Below are positions 48,456 to 60,974 of a stretch of DNA of 64,000 nucleotides, piece by piece. The notes under the pieces were generated by a model. It was not told the origin of the DNA, ran no database searches, and saw nothing but the letters and a program-made list of their open reading frames with translations. This stretch comes from Vandiemenella viatica (Eukaryota; Arthropoda; Insecta; Orthoptera; Morabidae), in NCBI GenBank assembly GCA_031002005.1, contig JARYHS010008074.1, forward strand, positions 182,552,494 to 182,616,493, in the 5' to 3' direction. Numbering within the stretch: position 1 is the first letter of the stretch; each line of letters opens with the position of its first letter. Position numbers and translations under genes: made by a program.

Positions 48456-51061
48456 ACATAATAATAATAATAAAATTTTTATTGTCATTAAACTGTCATA
48501 GCAATAGACAACGTCAATAATACAAATATGAAAATACAAACAAGACAAAATTCATAATGAAAAACAATTTAAATTGCACACTCCACACACAATTATTTCA
48601 TATTTCCACATTCATAGAATTCATTAACTGAATAAAAAGGATTAGTGACTAACCAGCTATACAATGTCTGCTTAAATAGATTGAATGGGGCTTCAACCCA
48701 TTCTAGAGGTAGTTTGTTAAACATTTTCATACCCAACACTTCATAACTGTTCAATGATTTTGATAATCTACAGTAAGGTATGTCAATGTGCCTATTATTT
48801 CTCGTACTGTGACAGTGTAAATCTTGTCTAAGAAGGTATTCAGCTTGGTTATTTTTTGTGTGCAGGAGAACAGTGTAAATGTACAAGTTTATTACCGTTA
48901 ATATTTTTAATTCAATAAACAGTGGTCTACAATGGGCAAATTTTTCAGCGTTTGACATAATCCTAATTACCTTCTTTTGAAGGACCAAGACATTCTGAAC
49001 ATGTGTACTATTGCCCCAAAATAAAAGTCCATAGGATATAACACTCTGAATAAAAGCAAAATACGCTCATCTTACATAGGCTGTAGGTACATGATTTTTT
49101 AAATTTCTTAACAAGTACACCACTCTAGACAACCTTGCACTAACGTATTTAATGTGTGGATCCCAAGACAATTTATTATCTATAACAATACCTAAAAACT
49201 TAACATAACCTACATAGTCATCTACTGGGTATTCTCTTAGACTAAATACTGTTTGTTGTGTTTTACTCTCATTGAGCAAAAACCCATTAGCTCGAAACCA
49301 GATTGACACTTGGGATAGGGTATCTTTAGTCATGGTTTGAAGAGTTTCAAAGTCTGAACTTACAGTAAGAAAAGTGGTGTCATCAGCGTATAGAATGGAG
49401 TGGAACATTATATAAAATGGCAAATCATTTATCATTAAAATGAATAACAATGGTCCCAATACTGAGCCTTGTGGCACACCACACTTGATTTCAGTTATCT
49501 GGGATCTTGCCTTTCCAATACATACAATTTGTTTACGATTACTAAGAAATGATTCAAAGATATTACCAGCTTTGTCACTAATGATTCTGTAATGAAGTAA
49601 TTTATTAAGAAGTAAATCGTGGTCTACACAGTCAAAGGCCTTACTGAGGTCGCAAAAAGTTGCCTGAGCAAAGTTTTTCTCCTCATAAGCACTTAGAACC
49701 TTCTTAATCAAAGAGTCAATTGCATGAGCAGTAGATTTGCCTTTCCTAAAGCCAAGCTGTACAGTAGAAAGAATGTTGTTGTGCTCCAAATAAACCCCTA
49801 ACTGTTTATAGATAACATATTCTAGTACCTTAGAAAAAACTGGTGTCAGAGATACAGGGCGATAACTAGATGGGCAATCTCTCTCTCCCTTCTTATAAAT
49901 GGGCACAACTCTAGATAATTTTAACACCTCTGGAAACACCTTCAGTTAAACATTTATTTATACAATAAGTGAGAGGAAATAATATACAACCAATTATCTT
50001 TTTAATCATATTACTAGAAAGGTCATATATATCTACACTATCAGATGGCCTAAAGTTATGTACAATACCCAAAACATCATCTGGTGATACCTCCGAAAGT
50101 ACAAATTTATCTTTCAAAGTATAGTTTACATTATGACATTTTATGAGATCAGATACAGTTTCCTGGGGTCTAACAATGCTGCCACAAATGTCATTCACCG
50201 ACTGTATACAAAAGTTATTAAATTCATCTGGTGTTACTGCTACAGCCTCTTTTCGTTTGGTTTTGGCCACTGAGTTTATCACACTCCATGCTTTCTTACA
50301 TTTATTATTGGATGACTCTATACTGAATATGTTATGTTGTTTCTTAGCCTCATTGACTGCGTGTTTATAATCCTTTCGAGCTCTTAAGTATCTTAGCTTA
50401 GTCGTATCTGTTTTGTGTAGTCTATACAAATCTAAATACAATAAGACATTGTTTTTCATATTGGCTAGTTGCGGTGTGTACCACACATTGTTATGCCTAT
50501 GTTTATTTATTTTACATGTATTGGGATTGACTTTACATTTGTACTGTGGAAAGTTTGTCTCAAAAATATTTATGAAAGCACAGAAAAATCTCTCAAATGC
50601 TACATTAGCAGAGCAGTGACTAACACTATTACACAAATCTTTCCAATCATAATTCCCAAGTGAGACCATAAAATTAAACATTTTATCCTGCGTTACTGGT
50701 CTTGTGATGGCCACCTTAGGATCTTTGTGCTCTTTGTTCTTCAAATTAGGCATATCTATTTCAATCCAAACTGAATCATGGTCTGAGAAGGCAAAAACAG
50801 CCACATCAGAACACATTAAATCTCTGCTAACATTTGTAAAAATATTGTCAAGACAAGCATTCTCCCTTGTAGGTTTACAGTTAGAAAAACTGAAATTAAA
50901 TTGTCTTAACAGATTTTTAAATTCATTTACATTGTGTGTATCTTTTGTCACATCAATTGACACTGAAATCTTGACACAGGTGTCACTGCTCTTGGTCATT
51001 GGGTAAATGTGATTGGCTACTGCATTGTCCATTGCATTATGTAATACCATAAATTACACAT
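48456..51061 (-). mobile_element. 5'-truncated CR1/Jockey-like LINE, nearly intact ORF2
   Basis: Insertion of about 2.6 kb in the Tc1-like element, with a 3' tail of (ATT) repeats (TAATAATAATAATAA at 48459-48473 on the plus strand). On its 5' side the flank GTTAGAAGT...ACACTGTAGATCC returns to Tc1 sequence. The ORF2 product is described separately. It is the youngest-looking LINE in the window. Confidence 0.88.
48593..51050 (-). pseudogene. LINE ORF2: endonuclease C-terminus, reverse transcriptase, C-terminal domain
   Basis: Copies element RNA into DNA at a nicked target. Read on the minus strand. Part 1 (51050-49911, 379 codons) starts inside the endonuclease, with CLDNIFTN and FSDHDSVWIEID (the SDH catalytic motif), then the linker to the RT. 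Part 2 (49939-49067, 290 codons) has the RT palm: VVPIYKKGERDCPSSYRPVS, FCDLSKAFDCVDHDLL (first catalytic Asp), GVPQGSVLGPLLF and ILYADDTTFL (catalytic ADD), then KFLGIVIDNKLSWDPHI. One single-base frameshift near 49930 joins parts 1 and 2, and one TGA stop at about 49064-49066 precedes the C-terminal part (to 48593). All RT catalytic residues are present. The N-terminal endonuclease is missing by 5' truncation. Confidence 0.9.
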
Positions 51062-51301
51062 TTATACCAAACTTCTAACACTGTAGATCCATGAATGTTG
51101 AAATTGCCTCATGCATCTGGCACAAACTCAAGCCTGTTAATTCATGATATCCTCCCAAAATCATGTCAAAAAATCTTTCACATTATTCATGACAGTATAG
51201 ATACAAACACTGACATTACATGGCACATTAGTTTTCTCTATGCTGATACTACATCTGAATATTTGAATATTCCAGTTTTATGATTTTGGTACTTGAATGT
51301 A

Positions 51302-51645
51302 TATGTTAATTGGAAATATTTTATTAATATTTTCTATTGGTCCATATATCCTCTAACATTTATTACACTGGTGATGTCCTGCTTCCAGTGACAACATTGG
51401 TCTAGAATTAACAATTCAGTATTTTATTGCTCTTTTCACAAACACTCCAGCCATATTTGCCTTGCTACCTGGGTTTCCCATTCACTCAGTGTTTGCTGGT
51501 GTATTCAAATCTAATCACCTTACTAAGTGTCTCATTTATTTTCAAGAAAGGGGTACAATAACAAAATATTGTATTACAGCTGTTCATCAAAATGAACTGT
51601 CTTTGTCTATGGTGAGTATTGCGTTTTTCCTTCCCTATGTATATA
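51302..51645. other. no recognisable feature (intron)
   Basis: AT-rich with no recognised repeat. The 80-codon frame at 51462-51704 is not supported. Confidence 0.35.
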
Positions 51646-52100
51646 ACACTAAGGAAGGATATGGAAATATTACCCAACACTTACAACAGATGAAGACAGT
51701 TTGAAATGACGAACATACAAAAGAGCACACAAGAAATGCAATATTTTGGCAGTTATCCTTATTCTTGCTAAAAGTTAGACACCAAGCAGAGCCAGACATG
51801 CACACACTGACAACCATGTCTGTTGATAAGTGTTGGTTCGTATTTCCCTACCCTTCCTTCGTTTTATTGCCTTAAAGCATTATATATATATAAAGATTGA
51901 TAGGGAAATATGACCCAACACTTATCAAAGATGAAGGCAGCTGGGACGATGGGCACAAAAAAACAAACACAAAAAAGCGCAATATTTCTGCAACAACCTT
52001 ATTCGTATGGAAGTAAGAAGTGAGAAACCAGGTGGAGTCAGATGTGTACACAGTGACCACCATCTGATGAATGACATTCCCTGCACAGATTGGAATGTAG
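51646..52100. repeat. two imperfect tandem copies of about 240 bp
   Basis: The block GGATATGGAAATATTACCCAACACTTACAACAGATGAAG (from about 51656) recurs from about 51901 as AGGGAAATATGACCCAACACTTATCAAAGATGAAG. Both continue in parallel through GCAATATTT, CCTTATTC and GTCAGATGTGTACAC-like text. It lies just downstream (in minus-strand sense) of the PLE and may be its duplicated 3' UTR. Confidence 0.55.
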
Positions 52101-52304
52101 GAGGAGGGGGGGGGGGAATTCAAATATTGGCTCAGTAATCAATATTGTTGATGGTACAATATCATTGAAGGTGGTACACGAAAACAACAACTGAAGCACA
52201 TATATACACCAAATTTTTAGAAACTATACGTACAAAATAAAATATCAGAAATATAACATATATAAATATTAAAGATAATAAGTGCTGGGTCTGGGAGGAG
52301 GAAT
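52101..52304. other. no recognisable feature (intron)
   Basis: Includes a G-run at 52107-52117. Probably the 3' flank of the PLE. Confidence 0.3.
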
Positions 52305-53640
52305 TTATTGGAGATTGAGACCTGGAGGATGTCTGGTTACAAGCATATTCTGATAGGCTAGATCCCAGATACATAGTTCAGAGAAGGTTGTGTTGTTAGG
52401 GAAAACTCTGATTGCCTTAACTGAGAAGCAGGTGTTAAAATTATTCAGTTTGTGGGAACTGGAATGTTTTGCAACTGGATGGACCTCATTGGTGGTATAT
52501 ACTGTCTGCCTGTGGCCATTAATTCTGACAGCAAGTGGATTAGTGGTGAGGCCTATATATGAGCTGGAGAAATGGAGTTGATATATGAGGCGTGTAGCCA
52601 TGCAAGTAGCATGACCAAAGATGGGGAATGTTTCACCTGTGGTGGGATTTGATGAATGCTGCATGTTTTACAGTGGGTTCTGTTGCATGGGAATGATCCC
52701 TGTGGTAGTTTGGGGGAATTACTGGGTGAATACTTGTGAACCAAGTTATTTTTTAGATTTGGTGGTCTGCTAAAACATGTGTGTGGAGTGGTGGGTCAGA
52801 TTTTATGGAGAATGGTGTGCATCCTGGGTAAGGCTTGTAGGAAGTCATGCCCATGCCTAAGGATTAGGTTGATAAACTCAAGACCAGGGAAGAACTGGGT
52901 AATGAAAGCAGGGCTGTGGTTAGTTTCAGGAGGTACAACATTAGAGTTGGTGAGTACAGGAAGGGCTATGGCACAAGAGATTTGTTTGTGTACTAAGTGA
53001 GAGGGCGTAGCTGCAGGAGATGAGAGATCCAGACAGGTTTTCTGTGTACTGGGAAAGAGATTCTTCATCAGAGCAGATACGCCTCCCACAGATGGCCAGA
53101 CTGTAATTAAGGGAACATTTGATGCTTGAGGGATGACAACTGTTAAAATGAAGATTCTGCTGCAGATTTGTAGGTTTGATATGAACAGAGGTATGCAGGT
53201 GCCCGTTATGCTAGGAAATGTCAACATCAAGAAAGTTGACATGGCTGTGGGAGTATGTCCAGGTAAAGTTGATGGAGTGGTTGTTTAGGGTGTTGAGGGA
53301 GTCTATTAGGTGTTCTCTTTGTCGGTCTAGATCATAAAAATTTCAACTATGTATCTGAACAACACAAAAAGTTTAATGGAAAGATTGTTGAGGAATCGTT
53401 GGCCCAGGAATAGGTTTGCATAGGATGGTGCCATGCGGGTGCCAATGGCATTGCCGCGTGTGTGGTAATAAATTTGGGAGTTGACGGAAAAGTAGTTGTT
53501 AGACAGGATGAGGTTAGCCAAGAAAATGAGGAAGGATGTTTTGGGGAGGCTATCGGGAGGTGGCATTTCCAGGAAGTTTATATTGTTCATGCTATGTTCT
53601 GGTATGATACTTCTTGAAAACTCGGTAAATTCTTGAATTC
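52305..53640 (-). pseudogene. Penelope-like element: RT C-terminal part and GIY-YIG endonuclease
   Basis: Minus-strand frames in order. 53590-53327 has LIFLANLILSNNYFSV, GNAIGTRMAPSYANLFLG (PLE RT motif) and LFRYIVEIFMI, where the catalytic YIDD is replaced by YIVE. 53242-52796 contains, in mixed frames, an LDVDI-NGHLHTSV-IKPTNLQQ-like segment and a CxxCxxH-like region. 52664-52305 has SSYIGLTTNPLAVRINGHRQ (GIY-YIG), a HSSSHKLNNFNTC segment and a terminal RHPPGLNLQ. PLEs transpose with RT plus this endonuclease. Two RT catalytic Asp are lost and the frames are shifted, so it is dead. The N-terminal part is missing. Confidence 0.85.
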
Positions 53641-53737
53641 ACTGTGCAAACTCCTGGCTTTAAAATACTATATGAACATTTAAATACATAGCTACTATTG
53701 TATATTTCACAAAATTAACCAACTGTAAATGCAGTTA
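53641..53737. other. no recognisable feature
   Basis: Short AT-rich spacer between the PLE and the LINE fragment. Confidence 0.3.
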
Positions 53738-53930
53738 GGTAATACGCCCAGGGGTTGGAATAAATTATGAAGAGCAATGGTGAATAATTTACTAAAAATG
53801 ATAAAAGAATTTGAAGCTGAAATTAGTAGAGGGAAAAGTAGGTGGCAAAAGGAAAGGGGGCAAAATGGGTTTGTAGGGAATTTGCCACCCAAAGCAATCT
53901 GTCACCTTTAAATTAAATTAAATTATATGA
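53738..53930 (+). mobile_element. LINE 3' fragment
   Basis: Matches the extreme 3' end of the 24232-25408 LINE: GGTTGGAATAAATTATGAAG, AAAAGAATTTGAAGCTGAAATT, GTAGGGAATTTGCCACC and the (TTAAA)n tail. Only about 190 bases long. The 61-codon minus frame is a shadow. Confidence 0.75.
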
Positions 53931-56678
53931 ATTGTGTGATGAAAATAGTTCTCTGCTGATCTTGAATCTAAAAATAAGAATTTTCTTCCTGTTTACTTAA
54001 AATGCCTCTAAATCTCTTCAAAATCCTTCCCACTAATTCCCATTCATGTTTTGAAGACTACATAGCTTAAAAAACATCTAAACCCACAAATACCTATTCG
54101 CTAACTGTAATAAACAGTCCTGTCGCTGGTCTGACCACAGGCATTCATGCAAAAGTATTCACAAACTTCAACTTCTATAATGTACAATTTATTTTATTTT
54201 ATTTGATTTATCTAGCTTGCTTCATGGATCCCTGCTGAGGAACGACCTCTGTGATGTGAAACGTCATTGTTAATACACATACATACAATAAGAGCATAAC
54301 CGAAAATATTGTGTTTATGTCATGTTTGTATCACTTTATCCCTCCTTCCTTCAACTTCTGTGAATGATGGGCCAGTTTTATGATTCTTTTCTGTATTCAT
54401 TAAGCTGTGAAGTGTATATGGCTAAAAATCACCAAGGTGGAAAATTTGCTTTGCCAGTAAATAAATGACTAATTTTATTTTTTTAATTAAGTTAGCATTA
54501 TTAAATGCTAAACATTATTCACTTTAACTGTACATTTTATAATAGTACCTGGGTGACCGATCTCTGGTTGGTATCTTTCTATTTTTGTTCAATATGCAGG
54601 ATTTTGAGTAAAGTTTGATTTATGTTAAATGTTTTTCTTGAAGACATCCTATTCATTTTGAACTGCACAGTTCCACGCTCTGACCAAAGAGAAGCTTAAA
54701 TAACATCAGTAGCCTTACTGGATGAGCTATGAGCCATTGCTGAAATACCATTAGATACCAAACCCTAGATTCACTCTTTTTTTTTTAATATCTTGGTACA
54801 AACTTGAAGAGCAAAACATTATGTACGTATAAAAATTCATCCAAATCGCTAGAGCCATTTCTGAAATCACCTGGTTTACTACCTCATAAATTGCTTTAAA
54901 AAATGCTATTACTACATTAAATAAAAATCTTAATTCTAATAAGGACTTAATTGATGGTAAAAGATTAGTGTAATTTACTTAGAGGAATACATCATCAGTG
55001 CTAAATTCATTCTCTCCGATAAAACTATGCTCATACCTCACAATAACCTCACATTTTCTGACCAACTGTGCCTTTCCAAATTATAATAAAATAAGTCCTA
55101 ATAGAAGACACCTTTATTATAAACATTAATAAAGCACAAGGTCAGATGCTTCAGTAGGCAGGATTGTATTTATCAGAACTGTTTTTTTTTCTGCATGGAC
55201 AGCCATTTGTGGCTTTCTCACGATTTTGGAGATTCATTTGAGTTAAGGACACGTACGGTCAAAAATTCAATGATGATCACATTATAACTGCTAGTATTGT
55301 TTTACAAATTTCGTAAAGTAAAAAATATTGAAAAACAACATCCAACAAAGTCAATATTTTTACATATCTAGTTTTTAAATGTTTTACAATTAAACATGTT
55401 AGAATTTAATGATGGTGACTTTTTACAGTAAAAGTGATATTTAATATTATTCTTCAAAATAAAATACCTTTCAATAGTAAATACATGATTTTACTTATTT
55501 CCACATTATTTTATTACCATTTGGTGACTGGCCACAATACTATTCACATGGGTCAGCTAGTGTACAAAAATTACTCATTTGAATGTATAAGAATTCCTTG
55601 CTGTTAACTAACATCAGCCCAGCTTACTGGCACCTGAAACTTCTATGAGGTACCAAAGTGATGAATAGCTGATTTTTTTTTAAATCTTTTTTTTGCAAAG
55701 AAGACACCTATTGAGGTAAACTTAAAAAACAAAACATTATCTAAATATGAAAGTTGAATCAAATTGTGGGAGCTGTTTCTGAGATCCATATATATATATA
55801 TATATACAAGAATTGCTCATGTAAATAATTTAGATACCTCAAAAATAAGTAAGATTTAATATTATTTCAAATATATATATATATATACATAAAATTATTT
55901 TGAGAATGCATCCCAAAATAACGACCCTTGTAAGCAAACATGGTTGATTTCCATAAAATGAATTAGATTGGACAGTTTTCATCACTTATAAGTGGTCACT
56001 TATATCTAAATCTTGTAAATATTATACAAAAGTACATTTATTTTATAGAGAAATATGCAAAAATATTTTTTCCGGTGAAGTGTGCATCGTTTCAGTGAAC
56101 ACAACTGTAATGTGCCAAAACTTATTTATAAGGAATGCAACCTTCAGGCGCTATGGTATGGTAGTCACACAAGCAGATATTTTTACTGTTTGTGATAAGT
56201 ATTTTTCATCAAATTAATGAAAATCAAGTGATAATTGCCTTTTATTTAGTTATTTATAGTGTGTACACCAATAAGTCATCATCCTGGGAGTTTGTTCTCG
56301 GGTTTGAAATATTGAAAAAACATGTTTTAGGGACTAATGTTAAAAACACAACCCCAACAGTGCCAGACCGCATATAAGATGGCTGCCATCATACAAATAG
56401 AACATTATTATTAGAAAATGTCATTTTGTGAATGGTAATTTTGGGAATGTTTCTGGACATGATGACAAGTTATCAAAATGATAATGACTTTCCAAAAATG
56501 GGTATTTCACTCCCAAGGTGATATAAGCAATTGTAATTTTTCTGTAAATTTACTGTTTGTGTTGTTTTTGCATAGTTTTTAGTATGTATAATTTTTTATA
56601 GTAACATGGGGTCTCTTACAGCTAAGGAAAATGATTAAAAAAAAACAAAAGAAAAGTCAACTTAAAAAGGAAGGCTTG
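53931..56678. other. no gene; (TA)n microsatellites at 55789-55806 and 55870-55888
   Basis: 2.7 kb of AT-rich intron. At 54225-54290 a block (CCCTGCTGAGGAACGACC, GTGATGTGAAACGTCA) resembles retroelement terminal regions but has no partner here. No coding support. Confidence 0.4.
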
Positions 56679-57348
56679 TGTAACAGCCCTCATACCTGAA
56701 TTTTGAATAGCATTGTACTGTATGAAGTATTTGTAGTGAGCTAAAGTTTGCTTGAAAGTGATTTGATATGTTTATTTTGTAAATTCTTGTAAATCAGTGT
56801 ATATAGACTTTGTTTTATGTAAGAAAATTATTTAAAGTCCATTTAATATGTTTAAGAACCGAATGGTGCAAGAGAATTTCCTAAATGCTTGTAATTCCAT
56901 GTATTACTGTAAGTTACGATGTCTACAGCACAATTTTCTACCGTTTGAAAGGATTTCTGTAAATAATGTTGTATTTAAGTATCTCTAATTACCATTTCTG
57001 ATCATTTTGTAATGTTTTTAAGTAATTTTGTATTAATTTTGATTGTTTTTAATATGTTTGATTGTTTGAGTGATTGTTAATGATCGAGAAATATCGGGCG
57101 GATGCCTTTGAAGAATTCTCGTAATTTCGATAGAGACTATATAAACAGATCGCCTGGACAGAGAAGTAAGTAAGGAAGTTAGTTAGTTAGTTGACATTAT
57201 TCAGTGCTACAGAGAGTTTCATTCAGTCTGTTGAGTTCACAGAGATTATCTTTGCGACTATTCAGAAGTGCATCTCTGTATTGGACCTATGCTTGTGAAC
57301 ATCGCTGACTTGTTATTTTTGGAAATAAACCAAATCTTGAACATAACA
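56679..57348 (+). mobile_element. possible LTR (670 bp)
   Basis: Starts TGTAACAGCCC and ends GAACATAACA (TG...CA). It carries a TATA-like CTATATAAACAG at 57138-57149, about 60 bases before a GTTAGTTAGTTAG run, and a polyadenylation-type GGAAATAAACC near 57321. TTTTTGGTGGAC follows, possibly a diverged primer-binding site. No target duplication is seen (CTTG versus TTTT) and no second copy is in the window, so this is a tentative call. Confidence 0.45.
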
Positions 57349-57936
57349 TTTTTGGTGGACTTTTTAATTAATTAATCAGTAATTAAACCACCGAGAACCT
57401 TAAAAGCAAATCTCAGAGAAAGAGAATTTTTAGATGACTGTTGAATAGAGAGAGATAAAAAGGAATAGGGACAAAGCATACTATCAGAAGAAAAAAGCAG
57501 AAAAAAGTGAAGAACATTACTGAGATGACAAAGTGATATAGATGAAAACAGGGAAAAGGTTGGAATAAAGCATCAAGAAAATACGGAGAAAAGGCATTAG
57601 CTAGTATAGCGATCAATATTTCGTCAAATTCAGATGATAATTAGCCACAACACCTTCAGTGAGAAGACATATAGGAGGAAAAATGGTATGTAAGATAGAT
57701 CCAAGGCATCTTGTAAAATAAAAAATACAGGAACAAACTATAGTTCAAATGAGACATTAAATATAGCTTTACAGAAAAAACTACAAAAACAGAACAAAAA
57801 GTAGAACTTGTAGGTACCTATAATTCCTAACAGTAAAGTTGATTTTTTTAATATATGATGTTCACATTCCTTTTGAAGTATGTGAAAACCTATTTTTTAG
57901 TGAGGTATTGTCAACACAATTACAAGAAACGTCTAA
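57349..57936. other. no recognisable feature
   Basis: A-rich sequence between the LTR-like unit and the decayed coding region. No gag or pol motif. Confidence 0.35.
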
Positions 57937-58941
57937 TACTTTGCAGAAAAATTCCAGAGAGAGAAGGCTTTCAAAAATATATTAGTGGAAAATCTTGAAC
58001 AAATACAGACTGCTCCACATGGCAAAGAAGTTCTTACCAAAGGAGGGAAACAATTAATCCATTTTGAAGTGAAATGCTCAAGTTTGCGAGAAGTTCTGAA
58101 ACCAGAATTTCACCAAAAGATCATAGATTTCTTTCAAAGGGATGGCATAAGTAGGATGTGCCCAAATAAGAGAGATTTAACAAACCAAAAATGGCATTAA
58201 GAAATATAAGTGCATCATTTTTACTCACAGTTAAAGAACTGACTGCAAAATTTGTTAAGAAAATTAGAGTTAATTTAACTTATGCAACATTATTAAGAGT
58301 GAAACTATTTTGGCAGCTCCAAAATTTAAGAAATAACGGAACTTGTTTGTATGTCAAATATGAAAATTTTGAATTTAACAAATAACAAAAGCTACTTGGT
58401 GAAACAGTGAACTCAGACATGAAAAGGATCAAAGCATGGCGTAGATGGTTATCTGAGAAGGACTGCTGATACTCACGTGTTGTTGGGAAAGGACATCAAA
58501 ACAGCCTTGGACTTTGCTAACTTGTTTATAGATTCTGCTTTACAAGTAAAAGTGATACTTGGTGATGACACAACTAGGGCAAAAAGCATCATTTTGAAAA
58601 CTTTGGATACTATTCCATGTATTATTAAAATCACAAAAATTACCTGGCAAATAGGACCAGAAGTTTTAACACAAATACATCACTATGAACATTTCCACAA
58701 AGAATTGAAACTTTTTATGGCATCTAATAATTTAAATATGAACTCAGTCAATCCTATGGGACTTCATAAGCCTTCAATGGAATATCCTAAACAGACCTGC
58801 AGGAATTTGAAAAGTGACATATTATTCATAACACATCATGAAGAAGATTTAATGGTCAGCAGACTGAGAAACAATCCAATAGTGTTTACAAAGCTGGTAC
58901 ATCTTACAGCCAAGGCAAAGAAACCTTACATGAAAATCTAA
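57937..58941 (+). pseudogene. decayed orphan coding region of an arthropod-expanded, probably transposon-associated family
   Basis: Three plus-strand segments in changing frames appear to belong to one protein. The first (57937-58197) has FKNILVENLEQIQTAPHGKE and ends FFQRDGISRMCPNKRDL. The second (58191-58385) runs VNLTYATLLRVKLFWQLQN to TCLYVKYENFEF. The third (58477-58941) has LGKDIKTALDFANLFIDSAL and YEHFHKELKLFMASNN. I recall proteins with an SR-CPGKRD block followed by YATF-RLRPFW and TCLC--HENF in many arthropod genomes, usually unnamed and repetitive. The Cys pattern is partly lost (CLYVKYENF). At least two frameshifts and several stops are present. Function unknown. Confidence 0.5.
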
Positions 58942-60970
58942 TATCCCCTGGGACATTTTTATCAATTAAAGAACCAACTCAAAGTACAAATATCCATTTC
59001 AAATATGTTTCCACTTGTTACAAATGGGTTGATAAAGATGATTGGGCGATTCTACTAACTTTCTTAAAATCTGCCCAATAGTGCCAGAAAATTGAATCTA
59101 GAAACCAATGAAATGAGCTTTGGGCAAATAATTCACATTGTTCCTACACTATTATTGGAAAAAAGAACAAAACAAAGAGTATTATTACTTCCATACTGAA
59201 GTTTATATTCTGGAGAGAAAATTAATATTTGTGTTAATATTTCTTAATTAATTGTAACATATTTGTCAGTAAATTGTTAGTTGTTTTGTATAATTTAGTT
59301 AATAAACAAGCTTGGACTCAGTCAGCACCAACATAATGTTGGAAAATAGTTCAGAAAATGTTAAGGTTTCTGAAATGATTGTTCAGCAGTTGTGAGGTAA
59401 CAATTATTTTCTCGTAAGTTCAGAGTGAAAAACCACCTTTTAGAATTTTGAGCACGAATTATCTATTGGAACTTCATATTTGAAGAAAGCAGGCTCCTGT
59501 GTTGTTAATATCACCACAACCACTTACTTATACCCGTGAAATCACATGCACAATACTCTGCGATAAAGGGACTGTTTTTTCTGGTTTACACCGTCTGCTT
59601 TACCACCAGCACAGTCACTGTCCTCAATTGTTTTACAACAGTGCACTCTGCAGAATATCCACATTGCTACATACCACACAATAGCAAAACACTTTTCCTT
59701 TCAATCAGAGCTGTTCCTAAAGCAACTTATTACCCAGCTATAACTGCCGCTACTTTCCAAGTCCTGCTCCCGACTTGACTCCAACTCCCACCCCATTCAT
59801 GTCTCCAGTCACAAAAATATCTGTATACTTACATAATCTTAAGCATAAAGAAAAATTTTTGCTGAACTGATTGAAACTTTATGTCAAGTACCCACAAGCT
59901 TTAGGTCAAATAAATAAATATACATATTTTTTTAAATTAATTGTTGTTTATGATTTTAATATGCTACGTATATTATCATTCAGAGAACACATGCGTCATT
60001 CCATGAACAGTCGATCATTTCCATGAATATTACTAAAATTGCAAACAACACAAATAATTTTAGAGTTTTCTTTTAAAAAATCATAGTTACATTACAAATG
60101 TTTAATTCTATGTACTTAAAGTTAATTTTACTGTACCAGTTGCTGATATTGTTATTCCTGGAATATTTTACACATACAAATAGTAACTATTCCACATTTT
60201 GTTTTAAAATGATTTTGTATGCAATATTTTGCATTTTTATTTATTATTATCAACTATATTCCTAATCCATACTTTAAAGCAAATATAATATGATTCAGAT
60301 TTTTTTGGATACTTCATTGACTAAAAAAATGACCAATTTTTGGAATGGATCCCCTTAAAAACAATATTATGAAAAAGTAAGTAGTTCTGTGTTTACCCCA
60401 TTTAACTAGTCATTACAAGCATGTTTTGTAACAAATTAAGCTTATTTTCATATTCATAACTTCCAAGTATTTTCATCATAAATCCAAATTTGTAATTTAC
60501 CACCTTGGCTATTTGGTATCATGTACGTCAGCTACGAGGGGGAACACATGTGACAAAAACTTCAATCTTTTAGCACATTATTAGATGATAGCATCGTCAG
60601 TATTTAGTTATTCTATTCACTAAACAATTATCTGAATGAGCAACTTAACATTTCAGACTCCAAGGGGATTTTTTTTATATAAAGATAAATAACTCTATCT
60701 GTGATCAAACTATAATTGCAATTTCCATGTAATACATGCTTGCTTTAATACTTGGCTTCAAATTATCAATTTGTGTATGAAATGAAAGTATGTTCGTTAA
60801 ATAAATTCAATGAAGAAAGACAGGAAACTGTAGGAAGTTAACAATTAAACTATAAATATTCAACTTTTGTAGGAATTCAAATTTCAGTTTAATATATTAT
60901 TTGTTAATAAATTGTTATAAAAAAGTGATTTATATTCTTTTGACTTTTAATTTAATTTAACTTAACTTAG
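58942..60970. other. no recognisable feature (intron)
   Basis: AT-rich. The stretch 59495-59810 is less AT-rich and open for 61-80 codons in two plus frames, but the peptides match nothing and the frames overlap. Confidence 0.4.
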
Positions 60971-60974
60971 TTAA

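Larger units (their letters stand above)
47563..51301 (-). mobile_element. Tc1-like transposon, copy 3, interrupted by a SINE and a LINE
   Basis: Left terminus TACACTGAATTACCAAAAGT (47563-47582). The right terminus on the minus strand is like TACATTCAAGTACCAAAATC, at about 51282-51301. The parts at 47563-47726, 47979-48455 and 51062-51301 are colinear with copies 1 and 2 (for example GGTCTCCAAGTAACTGAA-like text near 48190, CATATGTCTCAATCAATTCCATGTGAACACAGCC, TTGACAC|TGTAGATCC across the LINE). The transposase gene, on the minus strand, is decayed: no intact frame or catalytic triad was seen. Without insertions the element would be about 0.9 kb. Confidence 0.65.

Noticed and set aside
50143..51006. 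Plus-strand frames of 62-100 codons
   Set aside because: Antisense to the LINE ORF2, which has clear motifs on the minus strand.
59499..59778. Overlapping 61- and 80-codon plus frames
   Set aside because: Two frames over the same bases, no recognisable motif, no splice or promoter support.
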